Assembly: GCA_934631025.1 (NCBI GenBank)
Contig: CAKTXR010000097.1
Location: forward strand, 1 to 5,998
Direction: 5' to 3'
Source of the DNA: an uncultured Clostridia bacterium
Lineage (GTDB): Bacteria; Bacillota; Clostridia; Christensenellales; Aristaeellaceae
Length of the DNA: 5,998 nucleotides
Shown: piece after piece, positions 1 to 5,989 of the stretch
Position numbering within the stretch: position 1 is the stretch's first letter
Layout: each line of letters begins with the position of its first letter
Program-made: the position numbers and the translations under genes
Notes under the pieces: model-generated
Told to the model about the DNA's origin: nothing
Database searches by the model: none
Seen by the model: only the letters and a program-made list of their open reading frames with translations

Positions 1-13
1 TGAAATTCTCACA

Positions 14-29
14 CCGCCGCCGGCGGCGG
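14..29. repeat. 16-bp perfect GC palindrome
   Basis: The sequence CCGCCGCCGGCGGCGG is its own reverse complement and could fold into a short GC hairpin on either strand. Neither side carries a run of T in the direction a terminator would need. Minus-strand reading continues TGTGAGAATTTCA and plus-strand reading continues AGGGCGGG. It lies beyond the better terminator at 84-124, so it may be a backup terminator, part of a converging gene's 3' end, or chance in GC-rich DNA. No coding sequence is supported in 1-136. Confidence 0.4.
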
Positions 30-83
30 AGGGCGGGAGCGCATATTAAGGATATTGACGGCGGAAAGGCGATGGAGGGCATG

Positions 84-124
84 AAAGAAGCCGCCCGAAG
101 CGCAGGGCTTCAGGCGACTCCTTC
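84..124 (-). terminator. Rho-independent terminator of the transporter operon
   Basis: Read on the minus strand, positions 124-107 pair with 101-84 to give an uninterrupted 18-bp stem closed by a 5-nt loop (102-106). Four or so of the pairs are G-U wobbles that only form in the minus-strand RNA; on the plus strand the same positions are A-C mismatches. The 3' arm ends in the pyrimidine-rich CUUCUUUC, which serves as a modest U-tract. The stem begins 12 bp after the stop codon of the binding-protein gene, where an operon terminator is expected. The weak point is that the U-tract is short and partly inside the stem. Confidence 0.75.
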
Positions 125-136
125 AATGGGGCGCGA

Positions 137-1594
137 TTACTTCTGGGATTCGACAAACGCGGCCAGCTGCGCGTTGATTTCAGCGATGACCTTGTCCTCG
201 CCCGCGGCCTTGAGCTTCTCGTTGCGCTCCCGCAGGAAGGCTTCGGGATCGGCGGCGAGGCCCCAGTTGAGGATGCTGTTGTACTCGGAGCGGACGGCGC
301 TCAGGTTGGTCAGCTCGGCCTCGACGCTGCTCTTGTCAAAGGCGAACTCCATGATGGGCGAGCGGTAGGCGTTCTCGTTGATGCGGAGGGTTTCCTCCCA
401 CACGTCGGCCGACTGCCCCACGATGGGATAGGCCAGGAACTGATTGCCGACCGCCCAGCCGTTGGCCTGATAGCAGCCCTCGCGCTGCTTGATGTGGCTC
501 TCGTCCACCCAGTCGTAGTCCTTGCCCTCAAAGCCGTAGATCATCGTGTTGTACAGATCCTTGTTGGTAAAGACCTCCTGGATCAGCTTGAGCGCCTCCA
601 GCGGCTTTTCGGACTGATGCGCGACGCACAGCGTGGTGCCGCTGCCCGTGCCCAGCACGTCGGGGCGATAGGTCATCTGGACGCACTCCACGCCGTAGCG
701 GTTGTACCAGTCCACATCGCCGCCGGGCTTGTGCGTGTCCGTCGAGGTGAAGGACTGATTGGTCGCCCACAGGTCGCTGCGCGGATCGGTGATGGTCAGC
801 ATATCGGGGTGATAGAAGCCGTTTTCCTGCCACTTGCGCGTGATTTCGTACATCGACAGCTCGTACTGGAAGCGGGCTTCGTCGTCCATGACCTGCATGG
901 TGCTCAGGTCGATCCTGTAGTTCTGCACGGCGGGATAATAGGTGTATTCGTCGGTCTCGCGGTTGTATTCAAAGTCGTGATCCGGATTGGTGATGATCAT
1001 GTACATACCCTCGGGCAGGTACTTCTCCTTGACCTCCATGAAGAAGGCATCCATGTCGTTGATGTCCTTGACGGCCGCGATTTCATCGTAGAGATCATGC
1101 TGCTCGACGATGTCCTTGCGCAGCAGGAAGCAGCCCGTGCCGCACATGATCTGAAGGCACGGAATGGCGTACAGACCCTCCTGAGGATCGGTGTTCGTGC
1201 CGTTCTGATAGACCCTGATCAGCTCCATCAGCTCGGGAACCTCGCTCGTGTACGGCTCGAGCAGCTGCACCATGCCCTGCTCCCACGCCTGCTGCGCCGA
1301 GGGCTGCAAATAGCCCGTCCACATGATGTCGCATTCTTCGGCGCTGGCGCTCATGAGCTTGATTTTCTCGCCGTATTCGCCGGCCTCCATCAGGCGCATA
1401 TCCATCTTCAGGCCCTTTTCGGCCAGGATCTCGTTGCAGTAGTCCATGACCTCGGCCAGACGGGCTTCGTCGGTGTTGAAGAAGTCCGGCGTATACCAGA
1501 CGATGGTCGTCACATCTCCCTCGGCCAGCGATACGGCCGGCGCGAGCGTGAGGACGAGGAGCAGCGCGATGAGCAGTGACAGTGTTTTCTTCAT
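137..1594 (-). CDS. ABC transporter extracellular solute-binding protein, LplA/YtcQ-like (CUT1 carbohydrate family)
   Basis: A 485-residue secreted binding protein that captures a carbohydrate, probably an oligosaccharide, for the two permeases encoded upstream. Residues 1-24 form a signal peptide with a KK start, a leucine-rich core and a likely cleavage after Ser-Leu-Ala24. The mature protein begins EGDVTTIVWYTPDFF, typical of the first strand of this fold. The C-terminal part resembles the DUF3502 region of LplA-type proteins. Examples are NTMIYGFEGKDYDWVD near 349-363 and, near the end, a charged helical tail containing NEKLKAAGEDKVIAEINAQL. The length fits the family (about 480-550). The start is fixed by a strong AAGGAGGT site 6 nt upstream. 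It is the last gene of the operon, 50 bp after the second permease. Oddities: the signal peptide lacks the lipobox cysteine usual for Gram-positive binding proteins, and the mature protein has eight cysteines, including C146, C151 and C155 close together. The family call is strong; the exact sugar cannot be read from the sequence. Confidence 0.93.
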   Translation of the reverse strand: MKKTLSLLIALLLVLTLAPAVSLAEGDVTTIVWYTPDFFNTDEARLAEVMDYCNEILAEKGLKMDMRLMEAGEYGEKIKLMSASAEECDIMWTGYLQPSAQQAWEQGMVQLLEPYTSEVPELMELIRVYQNGTNTDPQEGLYAIPCLQIMCGTGCFLLRKDIVEQHDLYDEIAAVKDINDMDAFFMEVKEKYLPEGMYMIITNPDHDFEYNRETDEYTYYPAVQNYRIDLSTMQVMDDEARFQYELSMYEITRKWQENGFYHPDMLTITDPRSDLWATNQSFTSTDTHKPGGDVDWYNRYGVECVQMTYRPDVLGTGSGTTLCVAHQSEKPLEALKLIQEVFTNKDLYNTMIYGFEGKDYDWVDESHIKQREGCYQANGWAVGNQFLAYPIVGQSADVWEETLRINENAYRSPIMEFAFDKSSVEAELTNLSAVRSEYNSILNWGLAADPEAFLRERNEKLKAAGEDKVIAEINAQLAAFVESQK

Positions 1595-1600
1595 GGGGAA

Positions 1601-1608
1601 ACCTCCTT
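1601..1608 (-). promoter_or_regulatory. Strong Shine-Dalgarno site of the binding-protein gene
   Basis: On the minus strand this reads AAGGAGGT, a full match to the anti-Shine-Dalgarno core, followed by a 6-nt spacer and ATG. It is the best ribosome binding site in the window. That fits the need to make more binding protein than permease from one mRNA. Confidence 0.9.
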
Positions 1609-1621
1609 ATCTATTTATGTA

Positions 1622-1639
1622 TGCGCTCTTGGCGGCGCA
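1622..1639 (-). repeat. Short inverted repeat between permease and binding-protein genes
   Basis: TGCGC (1622-1626) and GCGCA (1635-1639) can pair into a 5-bp GC stem with an 8-nt loop in the 50-bp gap between the two genes. Intergenic hairpins at this place in sugar transporter operons can protect or process the mRNA of the binding-protein gene. This one is short, could be chance, and has no T-run that would make it a terminator. Confidence 0.3.
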
Positions 1640-1644
1640 GACAT

Positions 1645-2574
1645 TCATCCCTTGACGGAGCCGACCGTCAGTCCCTTGCTCAGGTATTTCTGGAAGAAGG
1701 GGAAAATCAGCAGCACGGGGCCTATGGCCACGATGCACATGGCCATTTGCAGCGGCTCGGAGGGCATCCTGGCCACGCTGGCCATGGTCGCCGCGTCGCC
1801 GCCCTTCTCGATGGCCTTTTTCATCTCGGTGATGTTGCGCAGCATGATTTGCAGCATATATTGCAGCGGACGCATGGATTTCTCGCTGATGTAGAGCAGC
1901 GCGGAATACCACGAGTTCCAGTAGCCCACAAAATTAAGCAAGCCGATCGTCGCCAGTGAGGGGATGGCCAGCGGCAGCACGATGAGCAGGTACTTCTGCC
2001 ATTCGTTCGCGCCGTCTATGGTCGCGCTTTCCAGAATGGATTCGGGAATATCCTGAAAGTAGGTGCGCATGAGGAAAACGTGCCAGACGTTGCCCAGATT
2101 GGGCAGGATCAGCGCCCAGTAGGTGTTGCGCAGATGCAGATATTTGGTGTTGAGCAGATAGGTCGACACCAGACCGCCGCCGAAGAGCATCGTGAAGAAC
2201 AGATAGAATGAGAGGATATGCCGCCATGCGAAATCCCGTCTCGAGAGCGCATAGGCGCACAGACTGCCCATCAGCAGATAGAGAAACAGCGATGTGAAGG
2301 ACGTAATGGCCGTGACCTTGTAGGCGTTGAGGATTGTCTGCGGCGATTTGAACAGGATCCGGTAGGCTTCAAAATCGATCTCCCTCGGCAGGATCTTAAA
2401 GCCGCTGGTCGCCAGCTCCGCCTGCGTGCTGATCGACGTGGAAAACACCATCCACAGCGGGATCACATAGGCCGCGCACAGCAGCAGGAATATGAGATGA
2501 ATCCACCAGCGCTCCCGGTTCAGCCGGCTGCGCGCGTCGCTCCGGCCTCTGGAATATGACAAAGCCCGATTCAT
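1645..2574 (-). CDS. Carbohydrate ABC transporter permease, LplC/YtcP type (second permease)
   Basis: A 309-residue inner-membrane subunit that pairs with the product of 2593-3540 to form the sugar channel. After a basic N-terminus, about six hydrophobic segments are visible, near residues 24-46, 86-110, 118-140, 150-170, 197-220 and 276-294. The ATPase-contacting EAA loop is at about 182-205, with the core ESATIDGANEW followed by the LPLAIP turn. The C-terminus, FPFFQKYLSKGLTVGSVKG, is the characteristic ending of LplC/YtcP permeases and shows the gene is intact. The length is normal for the family (about 290-310). The ATG is preceded by a GGGGAGGGAG purine stretch (2581-2590), and the gene starts 18 bp after the stop of the first permease, so the two are surely co-transcribed. 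The family call is safe; the substrate is not readable. Confidence 0.94.
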   Translation of the reverse strand: MNRALSYSRGRSDARSRLNRERWWIHLIFLLLCAAYVIPLWMVFSTSISTQAELATSGFKILPREIDFEAYRILFKSPQTILNAYKVTAITSFTSLFLYLLMGSLCAYALSRRDFAWRHILSFYLFFTMLFGGGLVSTYLLNTKYLHLRNTYWALILPNLGNVWHVFLMRTYFQDIPESILESATIDGANEWQKYLLIVLPLAIPSLATIGLLNFVGYWNSWYSALLYISEKSMRPLQYMLQIMLRNITEMKKAIEKGGDAATMASVARMPSEPLQMAMCIVAIGPVLLIFPFFQKYLSKGLTVGSVKG

Positions 2575-2592
2575 ATGCTTCTCCCTCCCCGC

Positions 2593-3540
2593 TCAGAACA
2601 GCGCCAGCGTCTTGTCGACGCGGCGCACAACGGCGTTCGTCGTCACAACCAGTATCAGCCCGATGATCGACTTGACCAGATTGGCGGCGCTGGACAGGCT
2701 GTACTTCGTGTCCTCCATCAGCGCGCGGTAGATATAGGTGTCGATCACGTCGGTCGTCCTGTACAGCATGGCCGAGTTCTGCGTGAACTGATAGAACAGG
2801 CCGAAATCCGAATTGAATATGCCGCCGATGGCCTGTATGTGCAGGATAACCAGCATGGGCACCAGAAAGGGCAGATTGATGTGGAGCGTAATCTGCCATT
2901 CCTTCGCGCCCTCGATGAGCGCCGCCTCGCGGTAGGCCGGATCGATGCCCAGCAGCGCCGAATAGTAGAGCACCGTGCTCACCGCCAGCCCCTTCCATGT
3001 GTTGATGAGCACCAGTATGAGCGGCCAGCGCTCCGGCGTATAATAGTAGTTGATTCGCGCCAGCCCCATGAGCTCGCGCAGCCGGTTGAACACGCCCTTG
3101 TCGTAGCTGAGCAGGATCACGCCGATGTAGGCCACGGACACCCACGACAGATAATAGGGAATGAACATACACGTCTGATAGAGCTTGACCGCGCGGCGGC
3201 TGTGGATCGCATAGAGCAGAAACGCCAGCGTCACGCTGGTCAGCGTGCCCATGATAATAAAGGTGAAATTATAGCCCAGCGTGTTCCGGATCAGGCGGCC
3301 GACGTTGCCCACGTTGAGGAACATCTGGAAGTTCTTAAGCCCCACCCATTCGCTGCCGAACAGTCCCTTGTTGAACTTGAAATCCTGAAAGGCGATGACC
3401 ACGCCGAACATGGGAACGTAATTGAACAGCAGCACATACAGCACCATGGGCAGCGCGAAGAGCATCAGCATGGGATGCCTGAACCACTTGGAGCGCTTCC
3501 GGCGCGGCGTGCCCGTTCTCGGGACTGGCATTTGTGACAT
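2593..3540 (-). CDS. Carbohydrate ABC transporter permease, LplB/YteP type (first permease)
   Basis: A 315-residue inner-membrane subunit and the first gene of the operon. A basic cytoplasmic N-terminus (PRRKRSKWFRHP) precedes the first membrane segment at about 24-45. Further hydrophobic segments lie near 88-111, 120-145, 172-196, 222-242 and 286-305. NYVPMFGVVIAFQDFKFNKG just after segment one is a signature of LplB/YteP permeases. The EAA loop at about 205-228 reads EAALIEGAKEW and then LPFLVP, with Glu replacing the usual Asp of DGA. Start choice: the frame stays open to a GTG at 3552, but the only Shine-Dalgarno-like sequence (AAAGGAA, 3553-3559) directly abuts that GTG and leaves no spacer. 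The ATG ending at 3540 has a spacer of about 12 nt, long but usable, so it is preferred. Another in-frame ATG at 3531 is possible. No ATPase gene follows, as is usual for systems sharing an MsmX-like ATPase. Confidence 0.93.
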   Translation of the reverse strand: MSQMPVPRTGTPRRKRSKWFRHPMLMLFALPMVLYVLLFNYVPMFGVVIAFQDFKFNKGLFGSEWVGLKNFQMFLNVGNVGRLIRNTLGYNFTFIIMGTLTSVTLAFLLYAIHSRRAVKLYQTCMFIPYYLSWVSVAYIGVILLSYDKGVFNRLRELMGLARINYYYTPERWPLILVLINTWKGLAVSTVLYYSALLGIDPAYREAALIEGAKEWQITLHINLPFLVPMLVILHIQAIGGIFNSDFGLFYQFTQNSAMLYRTTDVIDTYIYRALMEDTKYSLSSAANLVKSIIGLILVVTTNAVVRRVDKTLALF

Positions 3541-3576
3541 TTGCGCACACACTTCCTTTGCTTCATCAATGAGCCC

Positions 3577-3611
3577 ATGTTACCATAATTTTTCACTTGC
3601 GTAAATTCCAA
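3577..3611 (-). promoter_or_regulatory. Putative promoter of the transporter operon
   Basis: Two overlapping weak sigma-A-like promoters can be read on the minus strand. One is TTTACG (3600-3605), a 17-bp spacer and TAACAT (3577-3582). The other is TTGGAA (3606-3611), an 18-bp spacer and TATGGT (3582-3587). Each box matches four of six consensus bases. Either would start transcription around 3570-3576 and leave a leader of about 30-36 nt before the ATG at 3540. A weak core promoter next to a repeat array is what one expects of an operon that needs an activator. The choice between the two is not settled by sequence. Confidence 0.4.
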
Positions 3612-3625
3612 ATATGTGCAGATGC

Positions 3626-3688
3626 GGTTCAATTTGCCGGATTTCGGGTTCAAATTTCGCACATTGAGGTTCAAAAACAGCACATGGG
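3626..3688 (+). promoter_or_regulatory. Operator array: three 21-bp-phased GGTTCAA direct repeats
   Basis: GGTTCAA occurs at 3626-3632, 3647-3653 and 3668-3674, always in the same orientation and exactly 21 bp apart, so all copies face the same side of the helix. The second and third units also share GCACAT 12 bp after the start of each unit (3659-3664 and 3680-3685). This gives a bipartite GGTTCAAA-N4-GCACAT site and 15 of 21 identical bases. A degenerate copy (ATTCCAAAT, 3605-3613) keeps the register. AraC-type proteins contact two adjacent major grooves with their two helix-turn-helix units, which fits a bipartite unit of two helical turns. The array lies between the divergent promoters, so the regulator encoded at 3785-5989 is the likely ligand. 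The binding itself is inferred. Confidence 0.7.
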
Positions 3689-3699
3689 CCGTTTTTCAT

Positions 3700-3729
3700 T
3701 TGCCATGTGTGTAAGTTTAATGCTATAAT
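3700..3729 (+). promoter_or_regulatory. Sigma-A promoter of the regulator gene with extended -10
   Basis: TTGCCA (3700-3705) is followed after 18 bp by a perfect TATAAT (3724-3729) preceded by TGC, giving an extended -10. Transcription should start near 3736, leaving a leader of about 49 nt before the ATG at 3785. This is a much better core promoter than the operon's, which suggests steady expression of the sensor. The operator array ends 11 bp upstream of the -35 box, so autoregulation is possible. Confidence 0.75.
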
Positions 3730-3767
3730 GTCGATATTCCGGAAAATGGAAGATCAATTTTTACAAC

Positions 3768-3775
3768 AGAGGGAG
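3768..3775 (+). promoter_or_regulatory. Ribosome binding site that decides the regulator's start
   Basis: AGAGGGAG lies 9 nt upstream of the ATG at 3785. The alternative starts in the same frame fare worse. GTG 3707 and ATG 3728 lie upstream of the predicted transcript start, and ATG 3746 has only a GGAA one or two bases away. Confidence 0.75.
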
Positions 3776-3784
3776 AAGAAATTC

Positions 3785-5989
3785 ATGCAGTTTCTGCACA
3801 GACGCCAGAGCCTGAGCGCGCGGCTCAGCATGACAATCTGCACCGTGCTGGTGCTGACCAACATCGTCGTCTCGGCGGGGATGCTCGCCTGCTCGAACCG
3901 CGTCATACTCTCCACTGTGCAGGATTACAGCCTCAGGATGCTCTCATTGCAGGCCGGCGTGTACGAGCAGCAGGCGCACGCACAGTTCCAGACGGCCATT
4001 TCGCTGTTCAACAACGCCGACGTGCAGACGCTGCGCACTGCGCTGACGCTTTCGCTGCACCGCCAGTCGGCCACATGGTCGAAGGCGCGCGAGCTGCTCA
4101 GCGCCGGAGACGGCATATTTTCCGTCTATATCATCAATCAGGCCTGCGACAAAATCACATCGCTGGGCAAGTGCGCCAGCTTCCGCACCTTCGAGACGTT
4201 TTTCGATCAGGAGGCGCTAGCCATGCTTGAGGATTCCGAGCGCTATCCCAGCGGCGCGCCGATCACGCGTACCGTCCACTATGGCAACGGCCTTTATAAT
4301 CCGAAGGAAGAGGGGCGCGACGTGGCCGTCTCCACGCTGATTATCCGTGAAAAGACCCAAAACAAATGGAGCGCGCTGATCGTCAACTATACGCTCGATC
4401 CCACCCGCGATTATCCCTTCCTGAGCGGCGACGGCTATCACTATTCTCTGCTGGGCGGCGACGGCGCGCTGCTCTACAGCACGGACAATGAGCAGAACGC
4501 GCTCAACGCGTCGGTCTATGAGCGCGTGCTCGGCCTTTCAGCTGAGCAGGACAGCGGCGTTACCGTCGAATACCGCTCGGGCGAAAGGGTGATCGCTACA
4601 TGGCTGCGCGCGGCGCGGGGGCGGTCGGTGTTCGTTTCCATCGTGCCCTATGCCCGCGTCTCCGATGCGGTCGCCGCGCTTTTGACGGCCTCCGCATTGC
4701 TGACGGCGGCGGCCTGCATCGTCGGGCTGTGCCTTGTGGTCGTGCTTATACGGCGGCATCTCGCCGCGCTGCAGGCCTTCTTCCGCAGGCTGGGCGAGTT
4801 TCTTCGCTTCCCCGCGCAGGACGCCAGCCTGACGCGCGAGGATCTGATGCACTATCAGGAGAGCCTGTCCGCCGATTACGATTATCTTATGCACCTGGAA
4901 AAATACCGCGCGCGCAACAGCCGCTATCTGTCTGAAATCTGCGTGCGCGAGCTGCTCAGCCAGTCCGCGCCCCGCCGCGCGCGCGCCGCCGCCGAGGAGC
5001 TGGGCGTTGATCCGGGTCGGGCGGCCTATCTGGCCTTTGTCCGCCTGAGCTGCCCTGAGGATGCGGAGGCCTTCCTGCGCGGGCTGTTCAGCGCCCTGCC
5101 GCGCTGGCACATTGCCGAAACGCGCGACGATATTGCCGGCGGCTATATGCTGATCCTTCAGCCGCCGTGCGCCGCGCTGTCCGCCCCGACGGAGATCCTC
5201 GAGACGCTGCTCGGCTCGTTCAGCGGCTCGGACGGCGCTGCGAGCGGCCTTGCGGAGTCCGCCGCATGGCCGGATACGGCTCAGGCGCTGCGCCGTATGC
5301 AATCCGCGCGCTTTACCTTCAGCGTCCATGCGCTGCTCATGCTCGGGCAGGGCGATTTTGACGAGAGCGAAGCCGAACGCATCGCCGAGCGCTTCCGTCT
5401 GGCGCTCTGTGAGGGACGATGCGGCGACGCGCTCGGCGAGATCGACGCGCTCGTTGGGCTGCTTCAGGACGCGCCCGACTGCCGGCTGGCGCTCCATGAT
5501 ATGCTCGCCGCGCTGCAAAGGGCCGATCAGAGCATCGAGAGCGCACAGTTCATCGACGGCGTGAGCGCGCTCGGCACGCCCGCGGAGGCCTTTGCCGCGC
5601 TGCGGCGTTATGTCGGCGGCCCGCTGATGAAGCGCAGCGCCGCGCGCGCCGGCAACGCCGATCTGGCCACGCGCATCGAGCGGTTCGTGGCTCAGAATCT
5701 GCGCGATCCCAATCTTTCCTCGGCCATGATCGCCGAAGCGTTCGAGCTGTCGATCGCCTATGTCAATCGCACGTTTTATCACGCGCGCAGCATCAAGCTG
5801 GCGATCTACATTCAGGATCAGCGGCTCAATCTGGCGCGCGAGCTGATGCTCAGCACCGACGAATCAATCGACAACCTGCTCGACGCGGTCGGCTGGGACA
5901 ACAAGAAATACTTTTATACCATATTCAAAAAGTCCTACGGCGTTACGCCCAACGAATACCGCGTAAACCGCGGCCGCATCGCGCTGTGA
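3785..5989 (+). CDS. Membrane-anchored AraC-family transcriptional regulator (YesS/YtdP-like)
   Basis: A 734-residue one-component sensor and regulator. Residues 14-36 form a first membrane segment. Residues 37-294 are an extracellular domain of a size fitting a Cache-type sensor. Residues 297-322 form a second membrane segment ending in RRH. Residues 323 to about 625 are a cytoplasmic linker of unclear fold. Residues 628-734 are an AraC/XylS DNA-binding domain. Helix-turn-helix one is around 645-667 (MIAEAFELSIAYVNRTF) and helix-turn-helix two around 692-716. The family signature GWDNKKYFYTIFKKSYGVTPNEYR is near the end. The same architecture and length occur in B. subtilis YesS and YtdP, which sit beside similar transporter genes. 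The frame is open from a GTG at 3707, but the promoter's -10 lies inside that extension, so the ATG at 3785 with its AGAGGGAG site is chosen. The gene diverges from the transporter operon and probably activates it in response to an extracellular sugar or to the loaded binding protein. The ligand is unknown. The gene is complete and ends nine bases before the window end. Confidence 0.92.
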   Translation: MQFLHRRQSLSARLSMTICTVLVLTNIVVSAGMLACSNRVILSTVQDYSLRMLSLQAGVYEQQAHAQFQTAISLFNNADVQTLRTALTLSLHRQSATWSKARELLSAGDGIFSVYIINQACDKITSLGKCASFRTFETFFDQEALAMLEDSERYPSGAPITRTVHYGNGLYNPKEEGRDVAVSTLIIREKTQNKWSALIVNYTLDPTRDYPFLSGDGYHYSLLGGDGALLYSTDNEQNALNASVYERVLGLSAEQDSGVTVEYRSGERVIATWLRAARGRSVFVSIVPYARVSDAVAALLTASALLTAAACIVGLCLVVVLIRRHLAALQAFFRRLGEFLRFPAQDASLTREDLMHYQESLSADYDYLMHLEKYRARNSRYLSEICVRELLSQSAPRRARAAAEELGVDPGRAAYLAFVRLSCPEDAEAFLRGLFSALPRWHIAETRDDIAGGYMLILQPPCAALSAPTEILETLLGSFSGSDGAASGLAESAAWPDTAQALRRMQSARFTFSVHALLMLGQGDFDESEAERIAERFRLALCEGRCGDALGEIDALVGLLQDAPDCRLALHDMLAALQRADQSIESAQFIDGVSALGTPAEAFAALRRYVGGPLMKRSAARAGNADLATRIERFVAQNLRDPNLSSAMIAEAFELSIAYVNRTFYHARSIKLAIYIQDQRLNLARELMLSTDESIDNLLDAVGWDNKKYFYTIFKKSYGVTPNEYRVNRGRIAL

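Larger units (their letters stand above)
3573..3689. repeat. 8-bp inverted repeat bracketing the control region
   Basis: GCCCATGT at 3573-3580 and its reverse complement ACATGGGC at 3682-3689 lie at the two ends of the divergent control region, 101 bp apart. One copy falls near the expected start of the operon transcript, the other just upstream of the regulator's -35 box. They could be paired protein contact sites or coincidence. The second copy partly overlaps the last 21-bp operator unit. Confidence 0.35.

Noticed and set aside
72..368. A 98-codon plus-strand open frame spanning the terminator and the end of the binding-protein gene
   Set aside because: It overlaps the terminator stem and the coding end of the minus-strand gene, and its serine- and leucine-rich product matches nothing I recognise.
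494..1579. A 361-codon plus-strand open frame opposite the binding-protein gene
   Set aside because: It is the antisense shadow of a GC-rich gene. The product is rich in H, V, L and R with no recognisable domain, while the minus strand encodes a clear family with a signal peptide and a strong ribosome site.
2575..3537. A 320-codon plus-strand open frame opposite the first permease
   Set aside because: The product is full of R, Q, H and D with no membrane segments or known motif, while the minus-strand frame is a textbook permease with an EAA loop.
3631..3656. AATTTG and CAAATT as a palindromic operator
   Set aside because: The 6-bp dyad is a by-product of two direct repeats carrying AATT-rich ends; the exact 21-bp direct repeat explains the region better.
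3465..3683. A 72-codon minus-strand open frame crossing the control region
   Set aside because: It covers the operator array and operon promoter and runs out of frame into the first permease gene, with no ribosome site or recognisable product.
3673..3696. AAAAAC and GTTTTT as a possible terminator hairpin in the control region
   Set aside because: The stem is six weak pairs with a 12-nt loop, it lies between two promoters and not after a gene, and it overlaps the operator repeats.
4538..5782. A 414-codon minus-strand open frame inside the regulator gene
   Set aside because: Its composition (R, A, G, Q rich) is typical of the reverse strand of GC-rich coding DNA, it has no domain, and it lies wholly within a well-supported gene.
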